Assembly: GCF_001238295.1 (NCBI RefSeq)
Contig: NZ_LGXZ01000002.1
Span: 310,001 to 374,000 of the forward strand
Source of the DNA: Ruegeria sp. 6PALISEP08
Lineage (GTDB): Bacteria > Pseudomonadota > Alphaproteobacteria > Rhodobacterales > Rhodobacteraceae
Length of the DNA: 64,000 nt
Reading direction: 5' to 3'
Shown here: positions 1 to 9,674 of the stretch, one piece after another
How positions within the stretch are numbered: the first letter of the stretch is position 1
Layout of the letters: every line of letters starts with the position of its first letter
Position numbers and translations under genes: made by a program
Notes under the pieces: generated by a model
Seen by the model: the letters and a program-made list of their open reading frames with translations, nothing else
What the model was told of the DNA's origin: nothing
The model's database searches: none

Positions 1-47
1 TCCTCCCTAGCGTCGCCGCGTCTTCCTCATACCGGGCTCAGACCCGG

Positions 48-143
48 GTTCGCATACGTCAGGGCTCTCCTCCTCCCTGCTCTGATGTTGACAAGACGGC
101 GGTTCCCTTCCTCCTCCCTGGGAACCGCCGTTTTTTGTTTTTT
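48..143 (+). ncRNA. Cuckoo/CcsR-type small RNA (two CCUCCUCCC hairpins)
   Basis: Two consecutive hairpins each present the 9-mer CCTCCTCCC in the loop. Hairpin 1 has a 10-bp stem (56-65 with 79-88, including G-U pairs) and loop motif at 69-77. Hairpin 2 has a perfect 11-bp stem (97-107 with 120-130), loop motif at 110-118, and a T-rich tail at 131-143 that makes it a rho-independent terminator. Two anti-Shine-Dalgarno loops in tandem define the cuckoo family (CcsR RNAs of Rhodobacter), which usually lie in arrays behind a DUF1127 gene. The window opens with TCCTCCC, probably the tail of a preceding copy. The 5' end is not determined. Confidence 0.72.
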
Positions 144-190
144 CGACACTGGTGTAAGATGGCCTTCTGATTTCTGATCCGGAGGACGCC

Positions 191-481
191 ATGGCAGCCT
201 ATTTCATCGCGCAGATCGACATCCACGACCCTGACGGGTATCAGGATTATCTGGCGGGCTTCATGCCAATCTTTGACCGCCACGGAGGCCGCTTGCTGAC
301 GGTCTCGTCGAAATCGGTCGAACAGATTGAAGGCGGTTGGCCGGAAGGTGGAATTGTGCTGATGGAGTTTCCAGACCTTGCCGCGGCGAAAGCCTGGAAA
401 GACGACCCCGATTACATCGAGCTAGCGAAGATCCGGCAAGCCACCGCCTCGACCAACCTGGTTCTGGTCGAAGGGATCTGA
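191..481 (+). CDS. DUF1330 family protein
   Basis: A 96-residue protein with the ferredoxin-like alpha/beta dimeric barrel pattern of DUF1330: an N-terminal strand (AYFIAQIDIHD), a tyrosine-rich helix (DGYQDYL), a central GG(R/W) region and a closing EFPDLAAAKAWKDDPDY segment. The start has a strong ribosome site (GGAGGA, 7 bases upstream). Members are small cytosolic proteins of unsettled function related to the dimeric barrel fold. It stands alone between the sRNA terminator and the convergent helicase gene. Confidence 0.85.
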   Translation: MAAYFIAQIDIHDPDGYQDYLAGFMPIFDRHGGRLLTVSSKSVEQIEGGWPEGGIVLMEFPDLAAAKAWKDDPDYIELAKIRQATASTNLVLVEGI

Positions 482-485
482 CACC

Positions 486-2882
486 TCAGAACGGGACGTC
501 ATCCTTGTTGGCCAGGAACCGCGAGACGACTTTCTTGGTTCCCGCCTTGTCAAAATCGACCTCGACCTTGTCGCCCTCGATCCCGATCACCGCGCCATAG
601 CCGAATTTCTGATGGAAAACACGCTCACCCAGCGTGAAACTGGCCAATGCGGTGGCGTCAATCACCGTACTCCGGCTTTCTTTCGGCTGCGACATGCCAT
701 ATTGACCTTGCCGCGCCTGCAACCGTTTCCAGCCTGGTGAGTTGTAGACATTGGCTTCGGCTGCGCGGGTTTCGATTCCCGCGGTCCGGTGCCCGCCGCC
801 ATAAAGACCAGGGGGCGTCAGCACCTCAACGTGGTCTTCCGGCAATTCATCGATGAAGCGCGAAGGCATGGAGTTCTGCCATTGCCCGAACACCCGCCGA
901 TTGGCAGCAAAGGAAATCGTACATACCTCTTCAGCGCGGGTGATGCCGACATAGGCCAGACGGCGCTCTTCCTCGAGCCCTTTGAGGCCGGATTCGTCCA
1001 TTGACCGTTGCGACGGGAACAAGCCGTCCTCCCACCCCGGCAGGAAGACAACTGGGAATTCAAGCCCCTTGGCTGCGTGCAGGGTCATGATCGACACCTT
1101 CGCTCCGTCGCTGTCTTGTTCGTTGTCCATGACAAGGCTGACATGTTCCAGAAACCCTTGCAGGTTTTCGAAATTGTCCAGCTGGTTGACCAGCTCTTTC
1201 AGGTTTTCCAGACGCCCCGGCGCTTCGGGAGTCTTGTCGTTCTGCCAATGAGAGGTATAGCCGGACTCGTCGAGAATGATCTGCGCCAGTTCGATATGCG
1301 TATGTTCGGGCGCGCCGAACCGCATGGGGGATATCCCGTCATCGATCACCGAATCGTCTTCGACTTCGATCCGGGGGCCGCGCGTCATCGCGTTCCACCG
1401 GGCCAGCCCATCGATCAACTCGCGCAGCGCTTTGCCGCCCTTCCCCTTGATCAACCCGTTATCGACCGCGATCCGCGCGCCCTCGACCAGAGGCACCCCG
1501 TTCTCACGCGCTGTCATCTGTATGGTTTGCTGGGCCTTGTCGCCAAGGCCGCGTTTCGGGGTGTTTACGATGCGCTCAAAGGCAAGATCATCCTCAGGGC
1601 TGACGACCAGCCGGAAATAGGCCATGGCATCGCGGATCTCCATCCGCTCATAGAATCGCGGGCCGCCGATCACCTTGTAGGGCAGACCGATGGTCAGGAA
1701 CCGATCTTCAAACGCGCGCATCTGGTGCGAGGCGCGTACAAGGATAGCCATCTCATCAAGGTTCACAGGGCGTATACCGCGCGTGCCGCCCTGCATCGCG
1801 TCGATTTCTTCGCCGATCCAGCGGGCCTCTTCCTCGCCATCCCAATGGCCTATCAGGTTGACCTTGTGGCCATCATCCGCATCAGTCCAAAGCTCTTTGC
1901 CCAGACGGTTTTCATTGCCCCGAATAACGTTCGATGCAGCCGCCAGAATATGCGGGGTCGAGCGATAGTTCTGCTCCAGTCGCACCACATATGCGCCAGG
2001 GAAGTCCTTTTCGAACCGCAGGATGTTGCCTACCTCGGCCCCGCGCCAGCCATAGATCGACTGATCGTCATCACCCACGCAGCAAATGTTTTTGTGCCCC
2101 CCGGCCAGCAACCGCAGCCACAGGTATTGGGCGACGTTTGTGTCCTGATACTCATCCACAAGGATGTAGCGGAACCAGCGCTGGTATTGCTCCAACACGT
2201 CCGGGTGGGTCTGGAAGATCGTGACCACGTGCAGCAGCAGGTCGCCGAAATCCACCGCGTTCAACTCACGCAGACGGGTCTGGTATTGAGCATAAAGCTC
2301 AATGCCTTTGTTGTTGTAGGCCCCGGCATCTGCGGTTGGCACCCTATCCGGTGTCAGTGCGCGGTTCTTCCAATCGTCGATGATCCCCAGCAGCATCCGC
2401 GCTGGCCAGCGTTTGTCATCGATATTGGCGGCCTGTACCAGTTGTTTGAGCAGGCGAAGCTGATCATCAGTATCCAGAATGGTGAAATTCGACTTCAAGC
2501 CAGCCAGCTCCGCATGGCGGCGCAACAGCTTGACGCAGATCGAATGAAACGTGCCCAGCCACGGCATCCCTTCGGCAGGCTGACCCAGCAGGCGACCGAC
2601 CCGTTCTTTCATCTCGCGCGCGGCCTTGTTGGTAAACGTCACCGACAGAATCTCATTCGGACGGGCCCGCACCGTATTGAGCAAATGCGCGATCCGGGCT
2701 GTGAGGGCCTTGGTCTTGCCTGTCCCTGCCCCGGCCAGCATTAGAACCGGACCGTCCAGACGCTCAACTGCGTCCCGCTGCGCCGGGTTCAACTCATCCA
2801 GGTAGGGCGAAGGGCGCACGGCCATTGCCCGCGCCGACAGCGATGCGCCTTCGAAGGCGTCCATTTCGTCAAAACTGCTCAT
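486..2882 (-). CDS. uvrD: ATP-dependent DNA helicase, UvrD/PcrA family
   Basis: A 798-residue superfamily 1A 3'-5' helicase for repair and replication-fork processing. Walker A is GAGTGKT at residues 51-57, Walker B/motif II is VDEYQDTN near 240, followed by GDDDQSIYGWRG, an EQNYRST motif, and the late VGITRAEE motif. The C-terminal 45 residues (GERVFHQKFGYGAVIGIEGDKVEVDF) match the tudor-like RNA-polymerase-binding tail of PcrA/UvrD. The start at 2882 lacks a good ribosome site, and Met7 or Met20 are alternatives. A LexA box lies 42-56 bases upstream, so SOS control is likely. Confidence 0.93.
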   Translation of the reverse strand: MSSFDEMDAFEGASLSARAMAVRPSPYLDELNPAQRDAVERLDGPVLMLAGAGTGKTKALTARIAHLLNTVRARPNEILSVTFTNKAAREMKERVGRLLGQPAEGMPWLGTFHSICVKLLRRHAELAGLKSNFTILDTDDQLRLLKQLVQAANIDDKRWPARMLLGIIDDWKNRALTPDRVPTADAGAYNNKGIELYAQYQTRLRELNAVDFGDLLLHVVTIFQTHPDVLEQYQRWFRYILVDEYQDTNVAQYLWLRLLAGGHKNICCVGDDDQSIYGWRGAEVGNILRFEKDFPGAYVVRLEQNYRSTPHILAAASNVIRGNENRLGKELWTDADDGHKVNLIGHWDGEEEARWIGEEIDAMQGGTRGIRPVNLDEMAILVRASHQMRAFEDRFLTIGLPYKVIGGPRFYERMEIRDAMAYFRLVVSPEDDLAFERIVNTPKRGLGDKAQQTIQMTARENGVPLVEGARIAVDNGLIKGKGGKALRELIDGLARWNAMTRGPRIEVEDDSVIDDGISPMRFGAPEHTHIELAQIILDESGYTSHWQNDKTPEAPGRLENLKELVNQLDNFENLQGFLEHVSLVMDNEQDSDGAKVSIMTLHAAKGLEFPVVFLPGWEDGLFPSQRSMDESGLKGLEEERRLAYVGITRAEEVCTISFAANRRVFGQWQNSMPSRFIDELPEDHVEVLTPPGLYGGGHRTAGIETRAAEANVYNSPGWKRLQARQGQYGMSQPKESRSTVIDATALASFTLGERVFHQKFGYGAVIGIEGDKVEVDFDKAGTKKVVSRFLANKDDVPF

Positions 2883-2923
2883 GAATCCAAACTACGCCGG
2901 ATGCGCGCCGAGTGAAAGAGTTT

Positions 2924-2938
2924 GTTCACGGCTTGTTC
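2924..2938. promoter_or_regulatory. LexA (SOS) box, alphaproteobacterial type
   Basis: GTTC-N7-GTTC fits the direct-repeat LexA operator known for alphaproteobacteria exactly. It sits 42-56 bases upstream of the uvrD start codon. The sequence match is direct; LexA control is inferred. Confidence 0.7.
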
Positions 2939-3062
2939 ACAAGCTTTTCGCACTTCTTTTTCCATTCAATCCTAAACAAATACGCCGCTGCCCTGAGCGC
3001 CTGTTAACCCTCTGTCAAATCTTGAATCGGATGCCTATCTGAGTGTTGTGGGAGCGGAAATA

Positions 3063-4838
3063 ATGGAACAGGTGGAACCGACAGGTCAGTCATCAAGGCT
3101 GAAAATGGTGGGTGTGACCGTAATGTTGCTTGCGCTGACGGCAGCAGCAGGCTGGGGAATCTATGCCGTTCCCGCACCGGTGGTTGATCGCATGCTGGAA
3201 TCCGACCTGCGAGAAAGCGCAATGCAGATGAGCCGTCAGGTCGAAAGCCACCTGAGCGATCTGAATGCTACTTTCCGTTTTCACGCATTGACCGAGCATG
3301 ATGAAGAATTTCTGGAGCTGTTGCCCAAAACCTCGGACATTTATCGCGTCAAGCTGTTTGAAGCTTCGGGGCACGTTTTCTGGTCGACACGTACAAATGA
3401 TATTGGAACCGTGAACACACAACCGTTTTTCCAGTCGGTCGTCGCGGCCGGCGGTCTCTATTACAAACACCAAGAGAAACCGATCACGGAAAAAGATTCG
3501 TTTGATCCCGATCATGCCGGAGATACAGGCCTAAGCAGTCGTCACGTGGCCGAGGTCCACACGCCGATCATCAAGGATGCGGTGTTTCTGGGGGCTATCG
3601 AATTCTATTCGGATATTGCAGACCTCAGGAACCTGTTTATCTCCCGCGTCCGCATTTCTTTGACGTTTTTGAGCGGAGTCGCCTTGCTGGCACTGACCAC
3701 CGTCATCCTGATTGTCCACCGCACCAACCGCCGTCAGGTGCGTGATCTGCGCAAACGTGCCGAAAAAGAACGTGAGCTGATGGATGAACAACTGCGCCTG
3801 GCTAGAGAGGTTCGCCTGCTCGGGGAATTGAACGAATGGTTGCAATCAAGTCGATCACTGGACGAGCTTTTCGAAATGGTCTCACGCTTTATGACCCACA
3901 TTTTGCCTGAGTCGGAGGGCAGTGTTTATGTCTATTCGAACTCTCGCGATGTGCTGGATGGCTGCGCCAGCTGGAATGGCGGCGCGCACAAGGCGCATAT
4001 CCATCCTGAAGGTTGCTGGGGCTTGCGGCGCGGCAGGACCTATGAGTTCGGCGCATCCGAGATCGATTTTGTCTGCGAACATGCCGAACCGCATGACGGC
4101 CGACCCTATTTCTGCTTTCCCATTCTGGCACATGGCGAAACAGTTGGTCTTCTGCACCTTAGGGCAATCGAAGGGCGTGAGGATTGTTTCAACAAAAGCC
4201 GTAAATTGGCTCAATTATGCGCCGAACAGATCAGCATGGCGATTGCCAATGTCCGCATGCGGGATCAGCTTCATGACCAATCGGTACGCGACCCGCTGAC
4301 CGGATTGTTCAATCGCCGCCACATGACCGAAACGCTGCGCAAATCCATCAGCCGCTGCCAACAAACGGGCGCTGCGCTGAGCCTGATTGCGGTGGACGTC
4401 GATCACTTCAAGAAGTTCAACGATACACATGGGCATGATGCCGGTGACATGGTCTTGCGCGCGGTCGGCGCCGCGCTGGAGCAAGGCTGCGACAGGGACG
4501 AAATCGCCTGCCGCATCGGCGGCGAAGAATTCATGCTGATTCTGCCCGACAACAGCCCCGAAGACGCCGTAACTCGTGCCGAACAGTTGCGTCAGGCGGT
4601 CGAAGCCGTAGCTGTACGCTATGGCGAGAAGGCTCTGCCCCGCATCACGATGTCGGTTGGGGTCGCGCATTACCCGGCCCATGGCACCATTCCACAGGAC
4701 CTGATGCGTGCTGCCGACGACGCACTGTATGTTGCCAAGGATAAGGGTCGCAATCAGGTTCAGGTTGCCTGCGGAACCACGGATCCGGCTAAACGCGCAG
4801 GGCCTGAAAGCAAGCATCCCTCGACAGATGCAGCCTAA
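3063..4838 (+). CDS. Membrane diguanylate cyclase with GAF domain
   Basis: A 591-residue protein predicted to make cyclic di-GMP. It has an N-terminal membrane helix (about 14-36), a periplasmic sensor region, a second membrane helix (about 198-220), a short coiled linker, a GAF-like domain (about 240-400) and a C-terminal GGDEF domain. The active-site motif is GGEEF at residues 486-490. The position of the product-inhibition RxxD motif reads DRDE, so feedback inhibition may be absent. ATG at 3063 is chosen because GGAG lies 8 bases upstream; an in-frame GTG at 3048 has no such site. It stands alone, divergent from uvrD. Confidence 0.9.
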   Translation: MEQVEPTGQSSRLKMVGVTVMLLALTAAAGWGIYAVPAPVVDRMLESDLRESAMQMSRQVESHLSDLNATFRFHALTEHDEEFLELLPKTSDIYRVKLFEASGHVFWSTRTNDIGTVNTQPFFQSVVAAGGLYYKHQEKPITEKDSFDPDHAGDTGLSSRHVAEVHTPIIKDAVFLGAIEFYSDIADLRNLFISRVRISLTFLSGVALLALTTVILIVHRTNRRQVRDLRKRAEKERELMDEQLRLAREVRLLGELNEWLQSSRSLDELFEMVSRFMTHILPESEGSVYVYSNSRDVLDGCASWNGGAHKAHIHPEGCWGLRRGRTYEFGASEIDFVCEHAEPHDGRPYFCFPILAHGETVGLLHLRAIEGREDCFNKSRKLAQLCAEQISMAIANVRMRDQLHDQSVRDPLTGLFNRRHMTETLRKSISRCQQTGAALSLIAVDVDHFKKFNDTHGHDAGDMVLRAVGAALEQGCDRDEIACRIGGEEFMLILPDNSPEDAVTRAEQLRQAVEAVAVRYGEKALPRITMSVGVAHYPAHGTIPQDLMRAADDALYVAKDKGRNQVQVACGTTDPAKRAGPESKHPSTDAA

Positions 4839-4877
4839 AAACCTTGCCGAATCGCGTGGTGGATCGGATCAATCTGC

Positions 4878-6005
4878 ATGGATCTGCACAGCACCTATCC
4901 CGGCATTCCGGACCTGAAACGACGCGCGCGCCGCCGCCTGCCGCATTTTGTGTGGGAGTATATCGACAGCGGAACCGGTATTGAAACGACGTTAAACCGC
5001 AACCGCATTGCGCTGGATGATGTCCGCCTTTCCCCCTCGATCCTGCACGGTGAGCTGGAGTTTGACACATCAAGGACGTTTCTGAGTACCGCTTGTCCAT
5101 TGCCCTTCGGAATCGCCCCCATCGGGATGTCTGGACTGGTCTGGCCCGATGCGGAGCGGCTGTTGGCGCAGGCCGCTGCGCAGGCGGGTATTCCCTATAC
5201 CCTGTCCACCGTTGCCAGCCAAAGCCCCGAGGATTTGGCCCCGCATTTGGGACCAAACGCGTGGTTTCAGCTTTATCCACCGCGGGACCCCGAAATTCGC
5301 AAGGATATGCTGGATCGGGCGCGCCAGGCCGGATTTCGAACTCTGGTGCTGACCGTGGACGTCCCTGTTGCCTCGCGCAGGGAACGGCAAACCCGCTCAG
5401 GTCTCAGGCAGCCGCCAAAGCTGACGCCGCGCTTGCTGGCACAGATTGCGGCAAGACCCGCCTGGGCTATGGGGATATTGCGCAACGGCGTGCCGCATAT
5501 GCGCACTCTGGACAAGTACATCGAAAATCCCGGAGATCTGCCTCCGACGGCCCATGTCGGATACCTGTTAAGGACCTCGCCAGCGTTGGACTATGTCTCG
5601 TGGCTGCGCGATCATTGGGACGGACCTTTTGTTATAAAAGGCATCCTGCGCGCCGAAGACACAGAGCGTCTGGAACAGATCGGGGTGGACGCCCTTTGGG
5701 TCTCGAATCACGGTGGGCGTCAGTTTGACGCCGCTCCTGCCAGCATTGAGGTTCTTCCTTCGATTCGCAAAGCAACTCGCCTGCCCCTGATCTTTGACAG
5801 CGGTGTCGAAGGCGGGCTGGACATTCTGCGTGCGCTGACTCTGGGAGCGGATTTCGTCATGCTTGGGCGCGCATTCTTGTACGGATTGGCGGCACTTGGC
5901 ACGCGCGGACCCGCCCATGTCATCGATATTCTAAATCAGGATCTGCACGCAAATATGGGTCAGATGGGCCTAGCAGATTTGTCTCAATTCGAGAGAAAGC
6001 GCTAA
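4878..6005 (+). CDS. lldD: FMN-dependent alpha-hydroxy-acid dehydrogenase (L-lactate dehydrogenase type)
   Basis: A 375-residue TIM-barrel flavoenzyme of the glycolate oxidase/lactate dehydrogenase family, oxidising 2-hydroxy acids to 2-oxo acids. The N-terminal RRRLPHFVWEYIDSG, the substrate-side PIGMSGL, the LTVDVPVASRRERQ strand, and the catalytic SNHGGRQFD motif (His278) with a downstream FDSGVEGGLD phosphate-binding loop are all present. It follows the cyclase gene by 39 bases on the same strand and may be co-transcribed. The exact substrate (lactate, glycolate, mandelate) cannot be fixed from sequence. Confidence 0.88.
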   Translation: MDLHSTYPGIPDLKRRARRRLPHFVWEYIDSGTGIETTLNRNRIALDDVRLSPSILHGELEFDTSRTFLSTACPLPFGIAPIGMSGLVWPDAERLLAQAAAQAGIPYTLSTVASQSPEDLAPHLGPNAWFQLYPPRDPEIRKDMLDRARQAGFRTLVLTVDVPVASRRERQTRSGLRQPPKLTPRLLAQIAARPAWAMGILRNGVPHMRTLDKYIENPGDLPPTAHVGYLLRTSPALDYVSWLRDHWDGPFVIKGILRAEDTERLEQIGVDALWVSNHGGRQFDAAPASIEVLPSIRKATRLPLIFDSGVEGGLDILRALTLGADFVMLGRAFLYGLAALGTRGPAHVIDILNQDLHANMGQMGLADLSQFERKR

Positions 6006-6158
6006 GTATTTGATGCTGCGGCGCGGCATAAGTATAAGAGCGCAGCGACCAAGGGCGTTTGCGAGCGGTAACATGCCGGTTCTACCCAGAAGAACGGATA
6101 TACCTGCGCGTATTGTTTGCCCAAAGAGACGCCCAAACACAAAAGACCGGGACCTATT

Positions 6159-9100
6159 ATGACAGACTTCTCCAAGATCCTGATCGCCAACCGCGGCGAG
6201 ATTGCCATCCGCGTTATGCGCGCAGCAAACGAGATGGGAAAACGAACCGTCGCCGTTTACGCCGAAGAGGACAAACTGGGCTTGCACCGGTTCAAGGCGG
6301 ACGAGGCGTATCAGATCGGTGAGGGCATGGGGCCGGTCGCGGCCTATCTGTCGATCGATGAGATAATCCGTGTTGCCAAGCAATGCGGCGCAGACGCGAT
6401 CCACCCAGGCTATGGCCTGCTGTCCGAGAACCCGGATTTCGTAGATGCATGCGTCAAGAATGGCATCACCTTCATCGGCCCCAAGGCGGAAACCATGCGT
6501 GCGCTAGGCGACAAGGCCAGCGCGCGGCGTGTCGCAATCGCGGCGGGTGTACCTGTCATTCCGGCAACCGAAGTGCTGGGCGATGACATGGACACCATCC
6601 GCAAAGAGGCCGCCGAGATCGGCTATCCGCTGATGCTCAAAGCCAGCTGGGGCGGTGGTGGTCGGGGAATGCGCCCGATCCAGTCGGAAGATGAGCTGGA
6701 AGAAAAAGTTCTGGAAGGTCGCCGCGAGGCCGAAGCCGCCTTTGGCAACGGCGAGGGATATCTGGAAAAGATGATCATCCACGCCCGCCATGTCGAGGTA
6801 CAGATCCTGGGCGACAAGCATGGTGAGATCTATCACCTCTATGAACGCGACTGCTCGGTCCAGCGCCGGAACCAGAAAGTGGTCGAACGCGCCCCCGCCC
6901 CATACCTGAGCGAAGAGCAACGCGCCGAGATCTGCGAGCTGGGCCGCAAGATTTGTGCCCATGTGAACTATGAATGCGCTGGCACGGTCGAATTCCTGAT
7001 GGATATGGAAACCGGCAAGTTCTACTTCATCGAAGTGAACCCGCGCGTACAGGTGGAACACACCGTGACAGAAGAAGTCACCGGCATCGACATTGTGCAG
7101 GCGCAGATCCTGATTGCGGAAGGCAAAACACTGGCCGAGGCCACCGGTGCAGCAAGTCAGGCAGACGTACATTTGACCGGTCATGCTCTGCAGACCCGGA
7201 TCACGACCGAAGACCCGCAGAACAACTTCATCCCCGATTACGGCCGCATCACCGCCTATCGCTCGGCCACTGGCATGGGCATTCGTCTGGACGGCGGCAC
7301 GGCGTATGCAGGCGGTGTGATTACGCGCTATTATGATTCGCTGCTGACCAAAGTAACGGCTAAAGCGCCGACCCCCGAGGCAGCAATTGCCCGCATGGAC
7401 CGTGCGCTGCGCGAGTTCCGTATTCGTGGCGTCAGCACCAATATCGACTTCGTCATCAACCTGCTGAAGCATCCGACCTTCCTGTCGAACGAATACACCA
7501 CCAAGTTCATTGACACGACGCCGGACCTGTTTGCCTTCAAGCGCCGCCGCGATCGGGGCACCAAGGTTCTGACTTATATCGCCGACATCACGGTGAACGG
7601 TCACCCCGAAACAAAGGATCGGCCAGAGCCGCGCGCCGATCTGAAAGAGGCCAAGCCCCCCGCGCAGAAGGCAGAGCCGCAAATGGGCACTCGCAACCTG
7701 CTGGAGCAGAAGGGCCCGCAGGCCGTGGCCGACTGGATGAAAGCGCAGCGTCAGCTGCTGATCACCGATACCACCATGCGCGACGGGCACCAGTCGCTGC
7801 TGGCAACCCGTATGCGCTCGATCGACATGATCAAGGTGGCACCCACCTATGCCGCAAACCTGCCGCAGCTGTTCTCGGTCGAATGCTGGGGTGGCGCGAC
7901 CTTCGACGTGGCCTATCGCTTCCTGCAGGAATGCCCGTGGCAGCGCTTGCGTGACCTGCGCGAAGCGATGCCGAACCTGATGACCCAGATGTTGCTGCGC
8001 GGCGCGAACGGTGTGGGTTACACCAACTATCCCGACAACGTAGTGCAGGAATTTGTGCGTCAGGCGTCCAAAAATATCGACGTGTTCCGTGTGTTCGACT
8101 CGTTGAACTGGGTCGAGAACATGCGTGTGGCGATGGACGCCGTGGTAGAAAACGGCAAAATCTGCGAAGGTACCGTCTGTTACACCGGTGACATTCTGGA
8201 CCCGGATCGCGCCAAATATGACCTGAAATATTATGTCGGCATGGCGAAAGAGCTGCGCGATGCCGGTGCGCATATTCTGGGCCTGAAGGACATGGCTGGC
8301 CTGCTGAAACCGGCCTCAGCCAAGATCCTGATCCGCGCGTTGAAGGAAGAGGTCGGTCTGCCGATCCACTTCCACACCCATGACACTGCAGGTATTGCCA
8401 GCGCGACCATTCTGGCGGCGTCCGAGGCGGGCGTCGACGCGGTGGATTGCGCGATGGACAGCTTCTCGGGCAACACCAGTCAGGCAACACTGGGCACTGT
8501 GGTCGAGGCGCTGCGCCATACCGACCGCGACACCGGGTTGGACATCAAAGCGATCCGCGAAATCAGCGACTACTTCGAGGTTGTACGCGGCCAGTACGCG
8601 GCCTTTGAATCCAGTCTCCAGGCTCCGGCATCGGAAGTCTATCTGCACGAGATGCCCGGAGGCCAGTTCACCAACCTCAAGGCGCAGGCGCGCAGCCTGG
8701 GGCTGGAAGAGCGCTGGCATGAGGTGGCGCAGATGTATGCGGACGTGAACCGGATGTTCGGCGATATCGTGAAGGTGACACCGTCGTCCAAGGTTGTTGG
8801 CGACATGGCACTGATGATGGTCAGCCAGAACATGACCCGCGAACAGGTCGAGGACCCGGGCACCGATGTGGCCTTCCCTGACTCGGTCGTAGACATGATG
8901 CGCGGCAATCTGGGTCAGCCTCCGGGCGGGTTCCCCGACACTATCATAAAGAAGGTGCTCAAGGACGAAGCCCCCAACACCGAACGCTCCGGCAAGGACG
9001 TGCCTGCGGTTGATCTTGAGGCCACCCGCGAAGAGCTGTCCAAGCAATTGGAAGGCAAAGAGGTCGATGACGAGGACTTGAACGGATACCTGATGTATCC

Positions 9101-9596
9101 CAAGGTCTTTTTGGACTACATCGGCCGTCACCGGGTTTATGGCCCGGTCCGCACCCTGCCCACGCGCACCTTTTTCTACGGCATGGAGCCGGGCGAAGAG
9201 ATCACGGCGGAAATCGACCCGGGCAAGACGCTGGAAATACGCTGCCAGGCCATTGGCGAAACGGATGAAAAGGGCGAGGTTAAAGTGTTCTTTGAACTCA
9301 ACGGCCAGCCGCGTGTCATCCGGGTTCCGAACCGGATGGTCACATCGACCACGCAGGCTCGGCCTAAGGCCGAGGTCGGCAACCCAGATCATGTCGGAGC
9401 CCCCATGCCGGGTGTTGTGGCCACTGTCGCCGTTACTGCGGGCCAACAGGTCAAGGAAGGCGACATGCTGCTGACCATCGAGGCGATGAAGATGGAAACC
9501 GGTATCCACGCCGAGCGCGACGCGACGGTCAAAGCGGTTCATGTGCAGCCCGGCGGCCAGATTGACGCAAAGGACCTTCTGGTCGAGCTGGAATAA
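6159..9596 (+). CDS. pyc: Pyruvate carboxylase
   Basis: A 1145-residue biotin enzyme that converts pyruvate, bicarbonate and ATP to oxaloacetate, the anaplerotic feed of the TCA cycle. Order: biotin carboxylase with ATP-grasp (glycine-rich WGGGGRGM loop) at 1-450, carboxyltransferase starting near TMRDGHQS (about 534), PYC/OADA allosteric-tetramerisation region, and biotinyl domain with EAMKMET, biotin on Lys1111. The length matches single-chain PYC. The start at 6159 gives the family N-terminus (FSKILIANRGEIA); an in-frame TTG at 6117 adds 14 unconserved residues. A hairpin terminator follows at once. Confidence 0.97.
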   Translation: MTDFSKILIANRGEIAIRVMRAANEMGKRTVAVYAEEDKLGLHRFKADEAYQIGEGMGPVAAYLSIDEIIRVAKQCGADAIHPGYGLLSENPDFVDACVKNGITFIGPKAETMRALGDKASARRVAIAAGVPVIPATEVLGDDMDTIRKEAAEIGYPLMLKASWGGGGRGMRPIQSEDELEEKVLEGRREAEAAFGNGEGYLEKMIIHARHVEVQILGDKHGEIYHLYERDCSVQRRNQKVVERAPAPYLSEEQRAEICELGRKICAHVNYECAGTVEFLMDMETGKFYFIEVNPRVQVEHTVTEEVTGIDIVQAQILIAEGKTLAEATGAASQADVHLTGHALQTRITTEDPQNNFIPDYGRITAYRSATGMGIRLDGGTAYAGGVITRYYDSLLTKVTAKAPTPEAAIARMDRALREFRIRGVSTNIDFVINLLKHPTFLSNEYTTKFIDTTPDLFAFKRRRDRGTKVLTYIADITVNGHPETKDRPEPRADLKEAKPPAQKAEPQMGTRNLLEQKGPQAVADWMKAQRQLLITDTTMRDGHQSLLATRMRSIDMIKVAPTYAANLPQLFSVECWGGATFDVAYRFLQECPWQRLRDLREAMPNLMTQMLLRGANGVGYTNYPDNVVQEFVRQASKNIDVFRVFDSLNWVENMRVAMDAVVENGKICEGTVCYTGDILDPDRAKYDLKYYVGMAKELRDAGAHILGLKDMAGLLKPASAKILIRALKEEVGLPIHFHTHDTAGIASATILAASEAGVDAVDCAMDSFSGNTSQATLGTVVEALRHTDRDTGLDIKAIREISDYFEVVRGQYAAFESSLQAPASEVYLHEMPGGQFTNLKAQARSLGLEERWHEVAQMYADVNRMFGDIVKVTPSSKVVGDMALMMVSQNMTREQVEDPGTDVAFPDSVVDMMRGNLGQPPGGFPDTIIKKVLKDEAPNTERSGKDVPAVDLEATREELSKQLEGKEVDDEDLNGYLMYPKVFLDYIGRHRVYGPVRTLPTRTFFYGMEPGEEITAEIDPGKTLEIRCQAIGETDEKGEVKVFFELNGQPRVIRVPNRMVTSTTQARPKAEVGNPDHVGAPMPGVVATVAVTAGQQVKEGDMLLTIEAMKMETGIHAERDATVKAVHVQPGGQIDAKDLLVELE

Positions 9597-9618
9597 GCTG
9601 CAGAACCTTCTACAGTTC

Positions 9619-9654
9619 AAAGGGCCGCGCGGGAAACTGCGTGGCCCTTTTCTA
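9619..9654 (+). terminator. Terminator after pyc
   Basis: A 12-bp stem (9619-9630 with 9639-9650, one G-T pair) has an 8-base loop and ends in a CCCTTTTCT tail, just after the pyc stop. Confidence 0.7.
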
Positions 9655-9674
9655 TAATGGAACGGAGATACACC

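Noticed and set aside
7..283. Small minus-strand frames at the left edge
   Set aside because: They read through the cuckoo RNA hairpins and the DUF1330 gene and show no coding signal.
1008..2744. 578-codon open frame antisense to uvrD
   Set aside because: It mirrors a high-GC gene with clear helicase motifs; it has no family features and no ribosome site.
6504..8273. 589-codon frame antisense to pyc
   Set aside because: Compositional shadow of the carboxylase gene; low-complexity, His- and Val-rich translation.
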